From: Pseudoprimorskyibacter insulae
GTDB taxonomy: Bacteria; Pseudomonadota; Alphaproteobacteria; Rhodobacterales; Rhodobacteraceae
Length of the DNA: 64,000 nt
Assembly: GCF_900302505.1 (NCBI RefSeq)
Contig: NZ_OMOJ01000004.1
Location: 248,001-312,000 of the forward strand
Direction of reading: 5' to 3'
Each line of letters begins with the position of its first letter. Positions within the stretch are counted from its first letter, which is position 1. The position numbers were made by a program, and so were the translations under genes. The notes beneath the pieces were generated by a model. It made no database searches. It saw nothing but the letters and a program-made list of their open reading frames with translations, and was not told the origin of the DNA. Below, one piece after another: positions 10,546 to 19,526 of this stretch.

Positions 10546-12117
10546 TTACGATTTCTGGAACATGGCGAGCATGCGCCGTGTCACGAGGAAGCCGCCGAAG
10601 ATGTTGATCCCGGCCATAAAGACCGAAAGCCCGGCGAGCAGGATCACCAGGAACGACCCGGAGCCGATCTGCATCAGCGCGCCCAGAATGATGATCGACG
10701 AAATCGCGTTGGTGACAGCCATCAGCGGCGTGTGCAGCGAATGCGACACGTTCCAGATCACCTGGAAGCCGATGAACACCGACAGAACGAACACGATGAA
10801 GTGCTGCATAAAGCTGGCCGGAGCCACCAGACCAACGGCCAGCAGCAATGCGCCTCCCACGGCCAGCAGGGTGACCTGCTGTTTGGTCTGCGCTTTGAAC
10901 GCAGCGGTTTCCTTCGCGCGCTTTTCTTCCGGCGTCAGTTCCTTGGGCTTTTCTTTCTTCTGCGCAGCAATCGCCTGAACTTTCGGCGGCGGCGGCGGGA
11001 AAGTGATTTCGCCCTGATGGGTGACGGTCGCACCACGGATAACGTCGTCTTCCATGTTGTGTACGATCTGGCCGTCCTTTTCAGGGGTCAGGTCGGTCAT
11101 CATGTGACGGATGTTCGTGGCATAAAGCTGCGACGACTGGGCTGCCATGCGCGACGGGAAATCCGTGTAACCGATGATGGTCACACCGTTTTCCGTAACG
11201 ATCTTCTCGTCTTTGACGGTGCCTTCGGCGTTGCCGCCTTTTTCGGCCGCAAGGTCAACGATGACCGAACCCGGCTTCATCGCCGCGATCATATCGGCCA
11301 GCCAAAGCTTGGGCGCTTCGCGGTTCGGGATCAGCGCGGTGGTGATGACGATGTCAATCTCAGGCGCCAATTCGCGGAACTTCTTGAGCTGCGCTTCGCG
11401 GAACTCGGGGCTGGAAACAGATGCGTAACCGCCCGTTGCCGCGCCGTCCTGCTGTTCTTCTTCGAAGTCCAGATAGACGAATTCCGCACCCATCGATTCG
11501 ACCTGTTCGGCCACTTCGGGGCGCACGTCGAATGCATAGGTGATCGCTCCGAGCGAGGTCGATGTCCCGATTGCCGCCAGACCGGCCACACCGGCACCGA
11601 CGATCAGCACCTTCGCCGGGGGCACCTTGCCCGCAGCGGTCACCTGACCGGTGAAGAACCGGCCAAAGTTGTTGCCCGCTTCGATGACAGCGCGATAACC
11701 CGCGATATTTGCCATCGACGACAGTGCGTCCATCTTCTGGGCGCGGGAAATCCGCGGCACCATTTCCATGGCGATCACATTGGCGCCCTTGGCTTTCGCA
11801 AGCTCAAGACCTTCTTCGTTGCCACCCGGATTAAAGAACGAAATCAGCGTCTTGTCTTTGTTCAGACGCTTCAACTCCGTTTCATTCGGCTGGCGAACCT
11901 TGGCGATGATATCAACATCTTTCCACAGCGCAGCTGCGGTCTTGATGATTTCGACACCAGCCTCCTCATAAAGGGCATCACTGAAACCGGCCGCGACCCC
12001 TGCCCCGGATTCGATTGCGCAAGCATACCCCAATTTCTGGAGTTGCCGCGCCGAATCGGGGGTCATCGCGACGCGCGCTTCACCCTCGAATGCCTCTTTT
12101 GGCGTTCCTATCTTCAC
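10546..12117 (-). CDS. pntA: NAD(P) transhydrogenase, alpha subunit
   Basis: The 523-residue subunit has the NAD(H)-binding domain I ([20 protein letters not shown] at the N-terminus, the Rossmann motif [17 protein letters not shown] near 170) and a C-terminal set of about four membrane helices (from residue 425) connected by a charged Lys/Glu stretch. This is the fused PntA form known from E. coli, not the split PntAA/PntAB form of Rhodospirillum. The start codon is GTG at 12117, with GGGGA upstream. It precedes pntB by 13 bases. The promoter should lie in the gap 12118-12242, where I see no clear operator. Confidence 0.96.
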   Translation of the reverse strand: MKIGTPKEAFEGEARVAMTPDSARQLQKLGYACAIESGAGVAAGFSDALYEEAGVEIIKTAAALWKDVDIIAKVRQPNETELKRLNKDKTLISFFNPGGNEEGLELAKAKGANVIAMEMVPRISRAQKMDALSSMANIAGYRAVIEAGNNFGRFFTGQVTAAGKVPPAKVLIVGAGVAGLAAIGTSTSLGAITYAFDVRPEVAEQVESMGAEFVYLDFEEEQQDGAATGGYASVSSPEFREAQLKKFRELAPEIDIVITTALIPNREAPKLWLADMIAAMKPGSVIVDLAAEKGGNAEGTVKDEKIVTENGVTIIGYTDFPSRMAAQSSQLYATNIRHMMTDLTPEKDGQIVHNMEDDVIRGATVTHQGEITFPPPPPKVQAIAAQKKEKPKELTPEEKRAKETAAFKAQTKQQVTLLAVGGALLLAVGLVAPASFMQHFIVFVLSVFIGFQVIWNVSHSLHTPLMAVTNAISSIIILGALMQIGSGSFLVILLAGLSVFMAGINIFGGFLVTRRMLAMFQKS

Positions 12118-12242
12118 GTTCTCTGTCCCCTTCAGCGTCAGAACAAACGATTGCGTTGAGTATCCCGTCCACAGAACGGTCTAGCGAAATGACCGTTCAT
12201 CCACAACCAGCGGGCGGATTAATGTCGAACTTGGCGGGAAGG

Positions 12243-12695
12243 TCAAACCCATCTGCGTGTTTGTTGCGCGTATCGTGTAAAATGCGCAACAAACTTTCGT
12301 CGCAAACGATCCTCCTCAGGTAGGATAAATCGTCGCTCTATGACCCAGACAAAGATCGGAACCAATGGCAGCGACAGGACAGCGTCCCAGTTCAGGATCA
12401 GCCCTGTAAGGATCATCGCGTCGCCCAAATAGATTGGGTTGCGACTGCGTTTGTAGATGCCAGAGGTCACCAAGGCCGAGGCGGTCAGATGCGGAATGAC
12501 CGTCGTGCGATGACGGCGCAGCTCGTAGAAGGCCAAAGCGATCAGCACCAGGCCCGCGCCGACCAAAAGGCCGCCCAACAGGCTGACAATTGGCGTCTCA
12601 ATCGTCAAGCTCATGGAATAATGCGTCTTTTGCTGCCAAGCCAGCACCACGAACCCGGCAAACCACACCGGGGGTATGTCCAACCACTTCAGCAT
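12243..12695 (-). CDS. Isoprenylcysteine carboxyl methyltransferase-like membrane protein
   Basis: This 150-residue protein has four hydrophobic segments and the ICMT/PEMT motif RNPIYLGDAMILTG near 93, with a downstream EEDRLRRKF segment; both are part of the SAM-binding C-terminal region of this family. Bacterial members methylate small molecules or lipids, and most have unknown substrates. The ATG directly follows the rhodanese stop codon (TGAATG), so it is the last gene of a three-gene unit with the exported rhodanese and MBL-fold protein. The length is usual for the bacterial family. Confidence 0.75.
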   Translation of the reverse strand: MLKWLDIPPVWFAGFVVLAWQQKTHYSMSLTIETPIVSLLGGLLVGAGLVLIALAFYELRRHRTTVIPHLTASALVTSGIYKRSRNPIYLGDAMILTGLILNWDAVLSLPLVPIFVWVIERRFILPEEDRLRRKFVAHFTRYAQQTRRWV

Positions 12696-13142
12696 TCAGG
12701 GCCTGTAAGCGGCGCTGTTGCGCCATTCATCAAGGCCGCCTTGCAATACGACGACATTTTCATATCCCATTACGCGCGCGGCAAAGGTCGCCTGCGCCGA
12801 AAGACTTCCCTTATTGCAGTACAGGATCACCATGCCATCCGGCAATGCGTCCAGCTGACCCGGCAGTTGACGCCATTCGATATTGATCGCGCCCGGGATG
12901 TGTTCGGCGTCAAATTGAGCAGCGTCGCGGGTATCGACAATGGTCGCTGCGGCAAAAACGCTCTCATCCACTTGGGCAGGCAGGATGATACCGGATTCAT
13001 AGGTGGCAAAATCCATGTAATCGATGATTGCCTCTGCGACCGGATCGTCGCTTGCCGCGCTGACCATTGGATAGACACCAACCGCAAGGGCCAGCGCCAT
13101 GGAAACTGACTTGCCAGTAAAACCGCGCAGCATCATTCCCAC
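12696..13142 (-). CDS. Exported single-domain rhodanese-like protein
   Basis: The 148-residue protein begins with a signal peptide (hydrophobic SMALALAVGVYPMVSA, cleavage after about residue 29-30). A rhodanese fold follows: VDTRDAAQFDAEHIPGAINI at 69-88 and the active-site loop CNKGSLS starting at C109, so the sulfur-carrying cysteine is kept. It would work in the periplasm as a sulfurtransferase or persulfide carrier, or sense sulfane sulfur. It overlaps the end of the MBL-fold gene by 10 bases and is followed without a gap by the ICMT-like gene. The second or third in-frame ATG could be the real start; all keep the signal peptide. Confidence 0.85.
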   Translation of the reverse strand: MGMMLRGFTGKSVSMALALAVGVYPMVSAASDDPVAEAIIDYMDFATYESGIILPAQVDESVFAAATIVDTRDAAQFDAEHIPGAINIEWRQLPGQLDALPDGMVILYCNKGSLSAQATFAARVMGYENVVVLQGGLDEWRNSAAYRP

Positions 13143-14083
13143 TCCATCTCTTCATAGACCCGGCCTGCATTCTTGGTCGCCAGTTCTTCAAACGTGTCCA
13201 AATGCGCCCAGTTCGACTGATCAACATAATAGGCCCCTGCCAGATCGCCGCCTTCGTCGATGTGGTCACGGATCTTGGTGCGCAAATCGACCAAATAGTC
13301 ATGCGTATATCGCGTGACCTGCGCCAAATTCGTCGGATGGCCATGCCCCGGAATGACATACGTCGGGTTCAACGGGGCAAAGCCCGTCTCCCATGTCTCA
13401 ATCCAGCAACCTGTGCAGGTGTCAGGGAAAATCGGCGGCATCCGTTCGTGAAAGGCAATGTCCCCCGCAACCATCATGCCCCATTGCGGAATCCAAACCT
13501 GCGTATCGCCGGGTCCATGGGCAGGCCCAAGATGCAGAACATGAAGCGTCACATCGCCCATCTCGACAGTGTATTCATCTTCGAAAGACAGGTTCGGCAC
13601 CGCGATATAGGTGCCTTCCGCCTTTTCGCGATTGTATCGCTCCATCCCTTGCAGGATGAAATGGCCGTTTTCCTCAACCTCTTCGATGGCCTCGACATGA
13701 GCAAGAATATCAACGCCTTGATCCCGCCAATAGCTGTTGCCCAGCACTGCGTGGCCCTGCCCGTTTTCATTGATGACCAGTTTCACCGGCTGATCGGTGA
13801 CAGCCTTAATCTCATCATGCAGGGCTTTGGCCAGCCGATACGCCGCGCCGCCATTAATCACAACAACACCGTCACCTGTGACAATAAATGTCAGATTGTT
13901 ATTGTGTCCGGTGTTGTCATAAGTCGGCGGCGCGGTCGCCCCGATTGCGGAAAACACATGCGGGATCACCTCAACGGGTTTGTCGTAAAGATCGGACTGC
14001 GGATACTTGTCTGCGATGTCTTCGCTGGCCGCTGCGGAAGTGGCGATGACGGCCATTAGGGCGAAATAGGAAAAACGAGTCAT
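13133..14083 (-). CDS. Exported metallo-beta-lactamase-fold protein with degenerate HxHxDH motif
   Basis: This 316-residue protein has a signal peptide (residues 1-20, FSYFALMAVIATSAAAS). The MBL fold is clear from LTFIVTGDGVVVINGG near 64-79, GPAHGPGDTQVW with H189, VAGD with D208, and IPGHGHP with H247. The first metal motif, normally HxHxDH, reads NENGQGHA at 105-112, so the histidines and aspartate are replaced by N107, Q109, H111 and A112, while the later ligands are kept. It may bind one metal only, use a different site, or be a non-hydrolytic protein. C223 and C226 form a CxxC. The start at 14083 has GGGGGAGGA upstream; the longer reading lacks one. It is the first gene of the MBL, rhodanese and ICMT unit. 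Confidence 0.85.
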   Translation of the reverse strand: MTRFSYFALMAVIATSAAASEDIADKYPQSDLYDKPVEVIPHVFSAIGATAPPTYDNTGHNNNLTFIVTGDGVVVINGGAAYRLAKALHDEIKAVTDQPVKLVINENGQGHAVLGNSYWRDQGVDILAHVEAIEEVEENGHFILQGMERYNREKAEGTYIAVPNLSFEDEYTVEMGDVTLHVLHLGPAHGPGDTQVWIPQWGMMVAGDIAFHERMPPIFPDTCTGCWIETWETGFAPLNPTYVIPGHGHPTNLAQVTRYTHDYLVDLRTKIRDHIDEGGDLAGAYYVDQSNWAHLDTFEELATKNAGRVYEEMEWE

Positions 14084-14203
14084 TGGATCCTCCCCCGGAA
14101 CTCGCCTTAAATTCACAGATATGAATTTGTAAATCAAGTTCTAATGCACCGCCCTTGCCAGCGCCCATCTATGGCGTATCGTGGCCCAAAGGGAGGAAAC
14201 ATC

Positions 14204-14956
14204 ATGAGCTTAGCGGGAAAACATGCCATCGTCACAGGCGGCGGCACGGGCATTGGCCTTGGCATTGCGCGCGCCTTGGCCGCACAAGGAGCCGAAGTCA
14301 CCATCACCGGTCGGCGGCTTGAAACGCTTCAGGCCGCCGCCGGAAACGGCATTCATGCATTGGCGATGGACGTCCAAAACGAAGCGTCGGTTGTCGATGG
14401 CATCGCTTCGGCTGTGGCGGCGCGTGGGCCGATCCAAATCTGCGTGCCCAATGCCGGGATCGCCGAAGGGCGCGCGCTTCACAAGATGGATCTGGAATTC
14501 TGGCGCAATATGGTCGCCACCAATTTGGACGGTGTCTTTCTGACCATTCGGGAAAGCCTGAAATCCATGCACCAGACCGACTGGGGTCGCGTAGTTGCCG
14601 TGTCTTCGATTGCTGGGCTGAAAGGCCTGCGCGGCGCGCCCTGTTACACCGCCACCAAACATGGGGTGATCGGCCTGATCCGGGCTTTGGCCGAAGATCA
14701 CCTAGGCAAGCCCTATACGTTCAACGCGATTTGCCCGGCTTATGTGGACACCGACATCATCACCCGCAACACAGAAAGCATCATGGCCCGCACCGGTATG
14801 GATGAGGCCGCGGCGCGCGATGTCATGGTTGGCGCCAACAAACACGGGCGCTTGATTACGGTTGAAGAAGTCGCTGAAACCGCGCTTTGGCTGTGTTCAG
14901 CCCAGTCTGGCAGTGTCAACGGACAGGCCATTCAGATCGCTGGCGGCGATTTTTAA
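14204..14956 (+). CDS. Short-chain dehydrogenase/reductase
   Basis: The 250-residue enzyme shows the classical SDR layout: cofactor motif TGGGTGIGLGIA at 11-22, NAG (PNAGIAEG) near 86, catalytic Ser in AVSSIAG near 138 and YTATKHG (Tyr/Lys) near 151, then CPAYVDTDI. The CPAYVDTDI segment resembles 3-hydroxybutyrate dehydrogenases, but this is not enough to fix the substrate. The start is the ATG at 14204, which has GGGAGGAAA upstream; the longer reading does not. Its stop overlaps the stop of the convergent TetR gene by 4 bases. The cofactor (NAD or NADP) is not settled. Confidence 0.88.
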   Translation: MSLAGKHAIVTGGGTGIGLGIARALAAQGAEVTITGRRLETLQAAAGNGIHALAMDVQNEASVVDGIASAVAARGPIQICVPNAGIAEGRALHKMDLEFWRNMVATNLDGVFLTIRESLKSMHQTDWGRVVAVSSIAGLKGLRGAPCYTATKHGVIGLIRALAEDHLGKPYTFNAICPAYVDTDIITRNTESIMARTGMDEAAARDVMVGANKHGRLITVEEVAETALWLCSAQSGSVNGQAIQIAGGDF

Positions 14957-15531
14957 GGGCGCAGCGCTTTGGCAAATAAGGTGGCCAGCCTGTCACGGTT
15001 GGCCACATATTGTGCGAAGGGCGGCTCTTTCACACCTTTCAGCGCGGCCATAATCACCTTGGCCGTTTCAGCCGCAGGCAGGCTCAGCGCGATTTCATGG
15101 CGCCCTTCCGCCTCGGCCAGCCATTGCGTCAGGCGCAGGGTCAAGGCCGCGTCACCGTCGCGGGCGATATCGCCATGCAGGGTCGCAGTGGTATCGAGCA
15201 ATTCCGCCCCATGCGGGGATTCCAACAGCGGCTGAATAGTGGGGCCGTGCATGGCCGCAAAAGCGGATTTCAGCACATTTTCGACAGGTCCTGCGCTGGC
15301 CAAGGCCGCGTCCAGCGCTATTTCGGAGTCAGCGTAGTACTCGCTGACAAGAGATCGAAAAATGTCTTCTTTGTTTTTGAAATGCAGATACAGCGCCGGG
15401 CGTGACATGCCCGCAGCCTGCGCGATATCCGCCATCGACGTCCGCCGATAGCCATATTGCGCGAAAACCGCCACGGCGGATTCGCAGATCTTCTGCTGTT
15501 TCTGAAAATCCGAGTCTGTTTTCTGGTCCAC
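14953..15531 (-). CDS. TetR family transcriptional regulator
   Basis: The 192-residue protein has an N-terminal TetR helix-turn-helix ([30 protein letters not shown], about residues 28-58) and a variable helical ligand domain. It is transcribed divergently from the molybdoenzyme genes, and the 98 bases between them carry a 14-base palindrome plus repeated TGTCA half-sites, so it probably represses itself and iorAB in the absence of an aromatic or aldehyde inducer. The start is a GTG at 15531. The ligand is unknown. Confidence 0.9.
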   Translation of the reverse strand: MDQKTDSDFQKQQKICESAVAVFAQYGYRRTSMADIAQAAGMSRPALYLHFKNKEDIFRSLVSEYYADSEIALDAALASAGPVENVLKSAFAAMHGPTIQPLLESPHGAELLDTTATLHGDIARDGDAALTLRLTQWLAEAEGRHEIALSLPAAETAKVIMAALKGVKEPPFAQYVANRDRLATLFAKALRP

Positions 15532-15541
15532 ACAGACGTTC

Positions 15542-15616
15542 TGACAAAACTAGAAAAAAATGTCAATTGACATCTCTGACATTAAATATACTTTTTGTCA
15601 TAACGTCAAAATGTCA
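15542..15616. promoter_or_regulatory. Probable TetR operator region with a 14-base palindrome
   Basis: A perfect palindrome, ATGTCAATTGACAT, lies at 15560-15573. Further TGACA/TGTCA half-sites lie at 15542, 15577, 15596 and 15612, the last just before the iorA ribosome-binding site. The position between a tetR gene and its divergent neighbour supports operator function. The stretch 15574-15600 is AT-rich and could carry the iorA -10 element. Confidence 0.65.
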
Positions 15617-15629
15617 CCAAGGGGCTCTC

Positions 15630-16091
15630 ATGACCACCACATTGACCATCAACGGCACCCGGCACAGCGTGGATTTGCCGGACGACCTGCCCCTGCTGTG
15701 GGTGCTGCGCGATGAGATCGGCTTGACCGGAACGAAATACGGCTGCGGCGTCGCGGCCTGCGGGGCCTGCACCGTCCATATCGATGGCGAAGCGGTGCGA
15801 TCCTGCCAGGTTGCCTTGTCCGATGTCTGGGGCGATGTCACAACGATCGAAGGCCATGGCACGCCGGACGCTTTGTCTGCGCTGCAACAGGCTTGGATCG
15901 ACCATCAAGTCGCGCAATGCGGCTACTGCCAGTCGGGCCAGATCATGCAGGCCGCAGCGCTTCTGGCGCAGGCCCCCTCCCCCACCGACGCCGAGATTGA
16001 CGAGGCCATGCAGGGCAATCTGTGCCGCTGCGGCACCTACCCACGCATCCGCGCCGCGATCCATTCCGCCGCCAAAGCGATGGAGGGCTAA
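15630..16091 (+). CDS. iorA: (2Fe-2S)-binding subunit of an isoquinoline 1-oxidoreductase-type molybdoenzyme
   Basis: The 153-residue subunit has the two iron-sulfur cluster sets of the xanthine-oxidase family small subunit: C39, C44, C47 and C59 in the plant-ferredoxin-like domain, and C97, C100, C132 and C134 in the helical domain (CGYCQSGQ and [10 protein letters not shown]). It passes electrons from the molybdenum centre in the next gene product. The start ATG at 15630 is preceded by AAGGGG; the upstream reading crosses the operator region and is rejected. Only 3 bases separate it from iorB. No FAD subunit is encoded, as expected for the IorAB type. Confidence 0.93.
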   Translation: MTTTLTINGTRHSVDLPDDLPLLWVLRDEIGLTGTKYGCGVAACGACTVHIDGEAVRSCQVALSDVWGDVTTIEGHGTPDALSALQQAWIDHQVAQCGYCQSGQIMQAAALLAQAPSPTDAEIDEAMQGNLCRCGTYPRIRAAIHSAAKAMEG

Positions 16092-16094
16092 GCC

Positions 16095-18329
16095 ATGTCC
16101 CGCATTGGAAAAATCGCCCGCCGGACCTTCCTGATTGGATCAGCCGCCGTGGTCGGCGGCGTCGCAATCGGCGCTTGGTACGTATCGCGCCCTGCGCCCA
16201 ACCCACTGACCCCGCAAGAGGGCGAAGCAAGCCTGAACGCCTTTGTTGTGATCGACGGCAACGGCGTGACCTTGGTCGCCCCGCGCGCCGAGATGGGGCA
16301 AGGCGTGCGCACCACATGGGCTGCGCTTTTGGCTGAAGAACTGGACGTCAACTGGGAAGACATCAAAGTCATCCACGGGCCAGCCGCAGCCGCCTATTAC
16401 AACAGCGCGATGATGGCCAGCGCCCTACCGGGGATTGAATATCGCAAGTCGGAATTCACCCGAAACCTGGGCGAAGCCCTTGGCGTCATTGGCAAAGTCT
16501 TTGAAATGCAGATCACCGGCGGATCAACCGCCATGCGCGACGGCTATGAACGGATGCGCGCCACCGGGGCCGCCGCACGCGAAATGCTGAAAGAGGCCGC
16601 CGCCAAGCGGCTGGACGTCAAAGCCCGTGATCTGCGCACGGAAGGCGGCGCGGTAATTGCGCCGGATGGCACGCGTCTGACCTATTCCGAGCTGGCCGCT
16701 GACGCCGCCGCGCAAGACCCGCGCGATGTGGCCCTGCGCGACCCGTCGCAGTGGCGCTATCTAGGCAAGTCGCTGCCACGTGTGGATATCGTCGAAAAAT
16801 CGACCGGCACCGCGACTTTCGGCATCGACGTCCGCGTTGAGGGCATGAAGTTCGCCGCGCTGAAAGTCAGCCCGCGCCGTGGGGCAATGAACGGCTTTGA
16901 TGCCTCTGCTGCGCGGACCATGCCGGGGGTCGAACAGATCGTCGATGTGGGCGATGGCGTGGCCGTGGTGGCCAGCAACACTTGGCTGGCGATGCAGGCG
17001 CTGGAGGCGATCACCTTCGACTGGGGGCCTGCGCCCTACCCCGCCACGACCGATGCGATTTTTGCCCCCATCGCAGCCGCGCTGGGTGCTGAGCCGACCG
17101 CCACGCCTCGCGATGATGGCGATGCCAGCACCGTGCCAGATGGCGCGACGGTGGTTGAGGCGGACTATTCCGCGCCCTATCTGGCCCACGCCACGATGGA
17201 GCCGATGAACGCCACTGCTTTGATTGACGCCGATGGACTGACGATCTGGGCGGGCAACCAAGGCCCAACCATCCTGCGCGACCGCTGCGCCGAGGTGGCA
17301 GGGCTGGACGCGGACCAAGTGACAGTCCACACGACCTATATGGGCGGCGGGTTTGGTCGGCGCGGAGAGGTGGATTTCGGTCAGTACGCCACCCGCGTGG
17401 CCATGGCACTGCCCGGCGTGCCGGTGCAACTGACCTGGAGCCGCGAAGAGGACATGACCCATGACTTCTATCGCCCCGGCACCATGGCGCGGATGCGCGG
17501 CGCGGTGAAAAACGGCACAGCGGTTATGTTGGATGCGCAGGTTGCCTCGCCCTCGCCATCGCAGCAGGCGTTGAAACGCTGGATGGGCTTTGCCCCCGGC
17601 GGCCCCGATAATGTGATCACCGAAGGTTTGGCGAACCAACCCTACGCCATTCCGAACTATCGCTGCCGCAATCATCAGGCCGACGTCGCAGTGCCGATTG
17701 GGTTCTGGCGGTCTGTGGGGAATTCGCACAACGGGTTCTACATGGAAAGCTTCATGGATGAGATGGCCCATGCCGCAGGCGCCGACCCGCTGGACTTCCG
17801 GCTGGATTTGGCACGACGTGAATGGGCCCCGGCGGCGGGTGTCTTGCAGGCGGTCAAGGACATGTCGGGCTGGACCGGGCAAACGCCCGATGGCACCGGG
17901 CGCGGCGTGGCCATGTGCTATGCCTTTGGCACGCCCGTGGCGACGGTGATCGAAGTGCAGGACGAAGGCGGCGCAATCCGCATTGCCAAAGCGTGGATGG
18001 CCTGTGATCCGGGCATTGCGCTCGATCCGTCGATCATTGAGGCGCAGATGTTCGGCGGTTTGGTCTATGGGCTGTCTGCCGCCATGTCCGAAGAAATCAC
18101 CTTTGACAATGGCATAGCGCAGCAGGAAAACTTCCCTGATTACGAGGCGTTGCGCATCCACCAGATGCCGCAAGTCGAGGTGCGCATCCTTGAGACGCTG
18201 CCGCATATCAGCGGCGTGGGCGAACCGGGCACACCCGGCGCAGCCCCGGCCCTTGCCAATGCGCTGTTTGACCTGACAGGCAAACGGGCGCGGCAATTGC
18301 CGCTGAACAAAATGTTCGACTTTATCTAG
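16095..18329 (+). CDS. iorB: Molybdopterin-binding subunit of an isoquinoline 1-oxidoreductase-type enzyme
   Basis: The 744-residue protein starts with a Tat signal (RRTFLIGS followed by a hydrophobic stretch, residues 9-27), so the IorAB complex is probably exported folded and works at the outer face of the inner membrane, handing electrons to a cytochrome. Large-subunit motifs include LVAPRAEMGQGVRTTWA near 56, GGGFGRRGE near 417 and the C-terminal GVGEPGTPGAAPALANAL, which carries the active-site glutamate. Family members hydroxylate N-heterocycles or oxidise aldehydes. The substrate is unknown. It is the second gene of the TetR-controlled pair; maturation factors (XdhC-like) are not in the window. 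Confidence 0.92.
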   Translation: MSRIGKIARRTFLIGSAAVVGGVAIGAWYVSRPAPNPLTPQEGEASLNAFVVIDGNGVTLVAPRAEMGQGVRTTWAALLAEELDVNWEDIKVIHGPAAAAYYNSAMMASALPGIEYRKSEFTRNLGEALGVIGKVFEMQITGGSTAMRDGYERMRATGAAAREMLKEAAAKRLDVKARDLRTEGGAVIAPDGTRLTYSELAADAAAQDPRDVALRDPSQWRYLGKSLPRVDIVEKSTGTATFGIDVRVEGMKFAALKVSPRRGAMNGFDASAARTMPGVEQIVDVGDGVAVVASNTWLAMQALEAITFDWGPAPYPATTDAIFAPIAAALGAEPTATPRDDGDASTVPDGATVVEADYSAPYLAHATMEPMNATALIDADGLTIWAGNQGPTILRDRCAEVAGLDADQVTVHTTYMGGGFGRRGEVDFGQYATRVAMALPGVPVQLTWSREEDMTHDFYRPGTMARMRGAVKNGTAVMLDAQVASPSPSQQALKRWMGFAPGGPDNVITEGLANQPYAIPNYRCRNHQADVAVPIGFWRSVGNSHNGFYMESFMDEMAHAAGADPLDFRLDLARREWAPAAGVLQAVKDMSGWTGQTPDGTGRGVAMCYAFGTPVATVIEVQDEGGAIRIAKAWMACDPGIALDPSIIEAQMFGGLVYGLSAAMSEEITFDNGIAQQENFPDYEALRIHQMPQVEVRILETLPHISGVGEPGTPGAAPALANALFDLTGKRARQLPLNKMFDFI

Positions 18330-18350
18330 GGTCTGAAAATGAAACGGCGA

Positions 18351-18369
18351 CCGCCCCACAACGGGGCGG
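18351..18369. terminator. GC-rich hairpin between convergent iorB and the amidotransferase gene
   Basis: Seven-base arms CCGCCCC and GGGGCGG surround a 5-base loop in the 50-base space between two convergent stop codons. No T tract follows on either side, so termination efficiency is uncertain, but the place fits a bidirectional terminator. Confidence 0.45.
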
Positions 18370-18379
18370 CGCAATCCGT

Positions 18380-19156
18380 TTAGGCCGACCGCACCATCGG
18401 CGCAGCGCGGCCCGCCGCGAATTGGCGCACGGCCTCGCCAAACGCTTCGAACAAGGGGCGCGAGACGGGATCGTTGGCCGCTTTCCATTCGGGGTGCCAT
18501 TGCACCGACATGGTAAAGCCCGGCGCACCCTCGACATAGATCGCCTCGGGCGTGCCATCGGGGGCGTAGCCGTCAATGACGATCCGCTTGCCAGCGGTTT
18601 TGATCCCCTGCCCGTGCAGCGTGTTCGTCATCACTTTGGGTGAGCCCATGAGCTTGTGGAATGGCCCGCCTTCGGTGAAGGTCACGACGTGGCGCAGGGC
18701 GAATTTTTCCTCAAGCGTGCCATCGGGCGGCATGCGGTGGTTCATCCGGCCCGGCAGATCACGGATTTCCGGGTAGAGCGATCCGCCCATCGCCACGTTC
18801 ACCTCTTGGAAGCCGCGGCAGATGCCAAGGAACGGCTGGCCACGATCCACGCAAGCCCGCACCAACGGCAGGGTGATCGCATCACGGCACCGGTCAAACG
18901 CGCCATGCGCTTCGGTGGCCGCTTCGCCATATTCTTCGGGGTGCACATTGGGACGACCGCCCGTCAGCAAGAACCCATCACAGACATCCAGCAGTTCATC
19001 GACCGACATATAGGACGGGTCCGCCGGAATCAGCAGCGGAATACAGCCCGAGACCTTGGCGATGGCTTCGGAGTTCATGCTTCCGCCGCCATGCACTTCA
19101 TATGTTTCGTTAATCAGATGCGGATTGCCGATAATACCGACGACGGGTCGCGCCAT
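18380..19156 (-). CDS. Class I glutamine amidotransferase-like hydrolase (PuuD/peptidase C26 family)
   Basis: The 258-residue protein carries the full triad of the family: nucleophile C113 in GICRGFQEVN and H221/E223 in QWHPEW. The opening PVVGIIGNP and LLTGGRPNVHP are typical of gamma-glutamyl-GABA hydrolase-like enzymes. These split gamma-glutamyl amides, for instance in putrescine breakdown, but no other puu gene is present, so the substrate is open. It is convergent with iorB. The start at 19156 has GGAGCACC upstream. Confidence 0.85.
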   Translation of the reverse strand: MARPVVGIIGNPHLINETYEVHGGGSMNSEAIAKVSGCIPLLIPADPSYMSVDELLDVCDGFLLTGGRPNVHPEEYGEAATEAHGAFDRCRDAITLPLVRACVDRGQPFLGICRGFQEVNVAMGGSLYPEIRDLPGRMNHRMPPDGTLEEKFALRHVVTFTEGGPFHKLMGSPKVMTNTLHGQGIKTAGKRIVIDGYAPDGTPEAIYVEGAPGFTMSVQWHPEWKAANDPVSRPLFEAFGEAVRQFAAGRAAPMVRSA

Positions 19157-19224
19157 GGGGTGCTCCTGAATGTGATCTGTATCTCATACCCCATTGTTGT
19201 TTGCGTTTAAAGATGCACGCCCGG

Positions 19225-19413
19225 TCAATGCTTAATGTCAGTGCGGGACGCCGCTTTTTGCAGCAACGCGGGCTTGCCCGTTCGGCGGCACCGATCCGAA
19301 CAGTAGATCACCGCCTCCCAATCGCGGGCCCATTTGCGCCGCCACGCGAAGGGGCGGTTGCAAACCGGGCAGATCTTGGTCGGCAGGTCAGATTTGGCAA
19401 TTCCCTTTGGCAT
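19225..19413 (-). CDS. DUF2256 small zinc-ribbon protein
   Basis: The 62-residue protein reads [20 protein letters not shown] followed by a WRRKWARDW segment and CSDRC, the complete DUF2256 pattern with four cysteines (CPVC and CSDRC) that should bind zinc. The start is the ATG at 19413, which has AAGGA upstream; a longer reading extends into the pepN leader on the other strand. DUF2256 proteins are small and often near cryptochrome/photolyase genes, but none is present here. The function is unknown. Confidence 0.8.
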   Translation of the reverse strand: MPKGIAKSDLPTKICPVCNRPFAWRRKWARDWEAVIYCSDRCRRTGKPALLQKAASRTDIKH

Positions 19414-19526
19414 GGCACCTTCCTTTTTTCGCCGAACTAGGCCGATCACCGGCGGCAACAAGTGGACGCCGCCGAACCTGTGCACTACGACTTACGAACT
19501 GGATGTATTCCCGCCTGGAGAGCCTC

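Noticed and set aside
8895-12159. Two long plus-strand frames (570 and 548 residues) opposite pntB and pntA
   Set aside because: pntA and pntB are unmistakable on the minus strand; the opposite frames are rich in His, Arg and Gln and match no fold.
16761-18500. 579-residue minus-strand frame opposite iorB
   Set aside because: It is antisense to a well-supported molybdoenzyme subunit, without motifs of its own.
19407-19526. Upstream extension of pepN
   Set aside because: It overlaps the DUF2256 start on the other strand, lacks a ribosome-binding site and gives residues unlike PepN.
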